From Deltaproteobacteria bacterium (lineage in GTDB: Bacteria > Myxococcota > JADLHZ01): DNA of 36,014 nucleotides. How positions within the stretch are numbered: position 1 is the first letter of the stretch; each line of letters begins with the position of its first letter. The notes under the pieces are model-generated. The model did not search any database, had not been told where the DNA came from, and worked only from the letters and a program-made list of their open reading frames with translations. A program made the position numbers and the translations under genes. The stretch spans positions 1-36,014 of the forward strand of contig JADLHZ010000018.1 of the NCBI GenBank assembly GCA_020848545.1. Reading direction: 5' to 3'. Positions 33,258 to 36,014 of the stretch are shown one piece after another.

Positions 33258-35279
33258 ATGCCTCGCTCGCACACGCCATGGCTGTTCAGCGCGCTCCTCC
33301 TCGCCGCTTGTCCGTCGGGCAGCCTCGACCTCGTGTCGCCGAAGCTCGTCGTCAGCGTCGGCGCCGGCGAGCTAAAGGACACCTCCGTCGCCTTCGGTGA
33401 GGTCGTCGTCACCAACCGCGCCACGCGCGTCGTCACGCTCGCGAACGTCGGGGCGCGCAGCCTCGAGATCGAAGGCGTGGACAGAGAAGGCGAAGGCACG
33501 TTTCAGCACTCGCCGATCCCGGCCGCGATCGAGCGCGGCCAGCAAGTGAACGTGGTCGTGAGCTTCGAGCCGAACGCCGTCGGCAAGGCGCTCGGCGCCA
33601 TCGTCCTCTACACGAACGAGCTCGGGCGCGGCACGGTGCGCGTCGATCTTTCCGGCGACGGCGTCGATCCCGGCGTCCGCGTATGCGCCGGCCCGCTCGA
33701 CCTCGTCGACGAGAACTGCCGCCCGGGCACGCGCCGTGTCGACTTCGGCGAGGCGATCGAGAAGCACGCGCGCCCAGATCGCCGCGTGCAGATCACCGCC
33801 GTCGGCGGCAGCCGCGTCGAAGTGGCGAGCGCCAACGTGCGCCTGACGAAGCCGCTGCCGAAGTGCGCGGCCGGCGATGCCTTCACGATCGTCGACGATC
33901 CCGGCGCCTTCGCCCTCGCGCCCGGCGAGACGCGCGAGCTCGCGATCCATTTCGCGCCGCCGTGCGCCGGCGACTACGAGGCGGAGCTCTTGCTCGAGAC
34001 GAGCGACCCGCGCAATCCGGCGCCAAAGGTGTCCCTCTCCGGCTCGGGCGAGCACGATTGCACCGCGATGAGCGACACATACTTTCCGGAGATCGTCTTC
34101 GACAACAAGGTCGACATCTTGTTCATCCTCGATGACTCGGCGTCGATGCAGTACATTCAGGCGACGGTGAAGCAGTACGCCGCGAGCTTCATCGGCCAGC
34201 TCACCGATCCGCTGCGCCCTGTCGACTTTCACATCGGCGTGACCACGACCGACTTGACGCGCGCCGATCGCCGTGGCCGCTTGGTCTCACGCACCGTCAA
34301 CGCCGGCGCGTTCAGCGAGACGATCCGCGTCATCAACAAGCACTCGCTCGCCACCGCGCCGAACCCCGCCGATCGCGGCCCGGTGCGCGCTTTTCAGTTG
34401 CTCATGGAGGCGATCGATACCAGCGGCTCACCCGACGAGTTCGGCTTCGCGACCGCCGGCGCCGCGCTCACCTTCGGCGGCAGCTTCAACTACAGGTTCG
34501 GCACCGGCACGTACACGATCCCAGGCGCGGCCGACATTTCGACCTCCGCGGACCCAACGAAGCCGAACGGCTTCCTGCGCCCCGACGCACGGCTCGCGAT
34601 CATCATCCTCTCGGACGAAGACGATGCCACCGGCCAAGTCGCGACGATGGCGAGCTACGTCAAAGGGCTGCAAGGGCTCGTCGGCCGCGCCGGCGTTCCG
34701 CCAGGCTTCAAACAGCGCGTGCTCGACAAGCCTGAGGACTTACAGATCTTCGCCGTCGTCGATCCCTCCGCCACGAGCGCGCAAGGTTGCCCGGCGCCGT
34801 CGACGTGGCAGCCCGGCGATCCGCCGTACTCGTACAGCTCGGGCACGCCCAACTATCACGCGGGCGTCGCGGCGTTTGGCCCCTCCGCGCGCATCGTCTC
34901 GTTGTGCTCGAACTTTCCGGCAACGCTGACCGACATCGCCACCAGCCTGTCGAAGCCGCAGTGCACCTTCGAGGTGAAAGGCGGCATCGTCACGCCCGAA
35001 GAAGGCGCCGATCTGTGCATCCAGGGCGGCCGCTGCTTCCTGCCGAGCGAGTACACCATCGCCCCGCCGAGCGCCGCGCAGCCGAACGGCAGCGTCACGA
35101 TCAAAGACAGCGCCTGCCCGAACCTGCAGACCGTGCTCCAGTTCGACTTCGTCTCCTGCTTGCGCTCCGCCGACCAAGACGGCGACACCGTGCCGAACGT
35201 CATGGATCTCTGCCCCGTCAACGCCGACCCTGGGCAGGACGACGGCGACAGCGACGGCACCGGCGACGCCTGCGAGTAA
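33258..35279 (+). CDS. Surface lipoprotein with ASH-like, vWA and thrombospondin-3-like parts
   Basis: A 673-residue lipoprotein (lipobox LAAC, Cys18). Two immunoglobulin-like ASH/choice-of-anchor-D-type domains (about 30-130 and 150-265; for example VVVTNRATRVVTLANVGARS and ELAIHFAPPCAGDYEAELLL) are followed by a von Willebrand A domain from about 283, with the metal site FILDDSASM (about 288-296) and later IIILSDEDDA. The C-terminus is a thrombospondin type 3-like calcium-binding stretch (DQDGDTVPNVMDLCP, DDGDSDGTGDACE). It probably mediates adhesion or binding at the cell surface. AAGGAG lies 5 nt before the ATG. It is the last gene of the sigma operon; its TAA stop abuts the REP-like palindrome. 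Confidence 0.85.
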   Translation: MPRSHTPWLFSALLLAACPSGSLDLVSPKLVVSVGAGELKDTSVAFGEVVVTNRATRVVTLANVGARSLEIEGVDREGEGTFQHSPIPAAIERGQQVNVVVSFEPNAVGKALGAIVLYTNELGRGTVRVDLSGDGVDPGVRVCAGPLDLVDENCRPGTRRVDFGEAIEKHARPDRRVQITAVGGSRVEVASANVRLTKPLPKCAAGDAFTIVDDPGAFALAPGETRELAIHFAPPCAGDYEAELLLETSDPRNPAPKVSLSGSGEHDCTAMSDTYFPEIVFDNKVDILFILDDSASMQYIQATVKQYAASFIGQLTDPLRPVDFHIGVTTTDLTRADRRGRLVSRTVNAGAFSETIRVINKHSLATAPNPADRGPVRAFQLLMEAIDTSGSPDEFGFATAGAALTFGGSFNYRFGTGTYTIPGAADISTSADPTKPNGFLRPDARLAIIILSDEDDATGQVATMASYVKGLQGLVGRAGVPPGFKQRVLDKPEDLQIFAVVDPSATSAQGCPAPSTWQPGDPPYSYSSGTPNYHAGVAAFGPSARIVSLCSNFPATLTDIATSLSKPQCTFEVKGGIVTPEEGADLCIQGGRCFLPSEYTIAPPSAAQPNGSVTIKDSACPNLQTVLQFDFVSCLRSADQDGDTVPNVMDLCPVNADPGQDDGDSDGTGDACE

Positions 35280-35320
35280 AAAAAGGTCCCAGGGACCTAT
35301 TTTCTGTCCAACAATTGGAC
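35278..35320. repeat. REP-like palindrome, copy B, with adjacent hairpin; bidirectional terminator
   Basis: A-run, AGGTCC-CAG-GGACCT, then ATTTT (35278-35304), followed by a second hairpin GTCCAA-CAA-TTGGAC (35306-35320). Copy A lies at 30387-30417. It separates the convergent vWA lipoprotein and RAYT 2 genes and supplies stop codons or their flanks for both: TAA at 35277-35279 merges with the A-run and the RAYT stop is inside the palindrome's right flank. It should terminate transcription from both sides. Confidence 0.85.
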
Positions 35321-35986
35321 ACCGTCATGCGAAGGCCGGCCACGCTCGCGCCATTCGACGCCGAACTCCCGCGCGCGTTCGCGTTGCCAAGCTTCGTCGC
35401 CGTACGGCTTACCGAGCTGCGTACACTTGCGAATCACGGCCCTCACTGACGGATTCGCTTCTTCGTTGACGTATCCCAGCCAGTCTGCAGGCCGCGGCGC
35501 CGGCCACTCGTTCCACAACCAACCCGCGAGCTTCGTCCGGCGCTGGCGATGAAACGCGCTGCCATAGCGCCAGCCCTCCGCGCTGGTCACAAGATTCGCT
35601 TCGAGGGCGTTGCGCTCGACGTACCTGCAGACGTCGAGCAAGCGCTCGTTCGATTGGATGACGAATGAGCGAAATCGGCCTTGATACAGATGCCCCGTGC
35701 CCGTCGTTTGTTGCCGCGCGTGCCATCGTTGAGTGTGAATGAGCGCCAGACGTCCGAAGAAGGCTGCGAGATCCCCATCGTTCGCCGTCCACACGACGAA
35801 GTGCCAGTGATTGGGCATGAGGCAAAAGCTCAGGATGCGTATCGGCACGGCATGGATTGCCTGCACCATCGCCCGTTCGAGCGTGCGATAGTCGGCCGTC
35901 TCGAACAAGATCCGCGCGCGCAGATTTGCTCTGTTGCAGACGTGATAAACCAACCCACCTTTGTCGATTCGCGGCTTCTTCGGCAT
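35297..35986 (-). CDS. REP-associated tyrosine transposase (RAYT 2), Y1/HUH type
   Basis: A 229-residue RAYT with the classical signatures: YHVCNRANLRARIL (14-27), FCLMPNHWHFVVW with the HUH motif (54-66), GHLYQGRFRSF (98-108) and the catalytic-Tyr helix CRYVERNALEANLV (119-132). The C-terminal tail (about 140-229) has LAGWLWNEWPAP and PYGDEAWQRERARE, seen in this subgroup. A GGGGGA-like Shine-Dalgarno lies 5 nt before the ATG. It looks intact. The last codons and stop are encoded by REP-like copy B. The right-hand flank of the element lies beyond the window, so its other REP cannot be checked. Confidence 0.93.
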   Translation of the reverse strand: MPKKPRIDKGGLVYHVCNRANLRARILFETADYRTLERAMVQAIHAVPIRILSFCLMPNHWHFVVWTANDGDLAAFFGRLALIHTQRWHARQQTTGTGHLYQGRFRSFVIQSNERLLDVCRYVERNALEANLVTSAEGWRYGSAFHRQRRTKLAGWLWNEWPAPRPADWLGYVNEEANPSVRAVIRKCTQLGKPYGDEAWQRERAREFGVEWRERGRPSHDGVQLLDRK

Positions 35987-36014
35987 ATGATTCCCCCACT
36001 GCAGCGCCGCTAGC

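Overview
The window is GC-rich throughout, with strong G/C preference at third codon positions. It has many Sec- and lipobox-type secreted proteins, an FHA-domain protein, a REC-PAS-HisKA-HATPase-REC hybrid kinase, an ECF sigma factor, and a lipoprotein combining von Willebrand A, ASH-like and thrombospondin-3-like parts. This mix suggests a Myxococcota (myxobacterial or related 'deltaproteobacterial') chromosome; that is inference from gene content, since no rRNA or marker gene is present. No tRNA, rRNA, CRISPR array or phage gene was recognised.

Left third (1-11300, all + strand): a tandem repeat folds into an intrinsic terminator, then a small ExbB/TolQ-like membrane protein. Next is a compact set of a UshA-type 5'-nucleotidase, a lipoprotein with a YhcR-like OB-fold, and an outer-membrane barrel, probably an envelope nucleotide or nucleic-acid scavenging unit. 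A single frame then joins a diverged Lgt-like membrane enzyme to a lipoprotein with its own Shine-Dalgarno, start and lipobox. It is followed by barrel-like proteins, an OsmC peroxidase, a tiny lipoprotein and a calcineurin-like phosphoesterase lipoprotein.

Middle (11301-25307): a REP-associated tyrosine transposase (RAYT) gene lies between two 145-bp inverted arms and has a consensus, apparently leaderless promoter. After it come a PA0069-type radical SAM protein ending in a beta-clamp-like motif, an FHA protein with a GarA-like ETTS motif, a RecQ helicase fused to a ComF-like phosphoribosyltransferase, a frameshifted response regulator, and a SUV3-like helicase. Then on the minus strand are a DUF4230 membrane protein coupled to a helical protein, a small secreted Lys-rich peptide, and a tight cluster of hybrid kinase, zincin-like protein and ATP-grasp ligase.

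Right third (25384-36014): a TolC-like lipoprotein, a Sel1-type repeat lipoprotein and a long membrane pyrophosphatase lie on the minus strand. A five-gene overlapping + strand operon follows (barrel-like protein, ECF sigma factor, membrane-anchored protein, cysteine-cluster lipoprotein, vWA lipoprotein). A second RAYT gene closes the window.

Two short palindromic repeat families recur. One (core GAAAAGGGACCGGGG) lies beside RAYT 1 and also three times in frame inside the first gene of the sigma operon. The other (core AGGTCCCAGGGACCT) lies at the end of RAYT 2 and again upstream of the sigma operon. The most distinctive features are these translated repeats, the Lgt-lipoprotein fusion, the RecQ-phosphoribosyltransferase fusion and the long-armed RAYT element.
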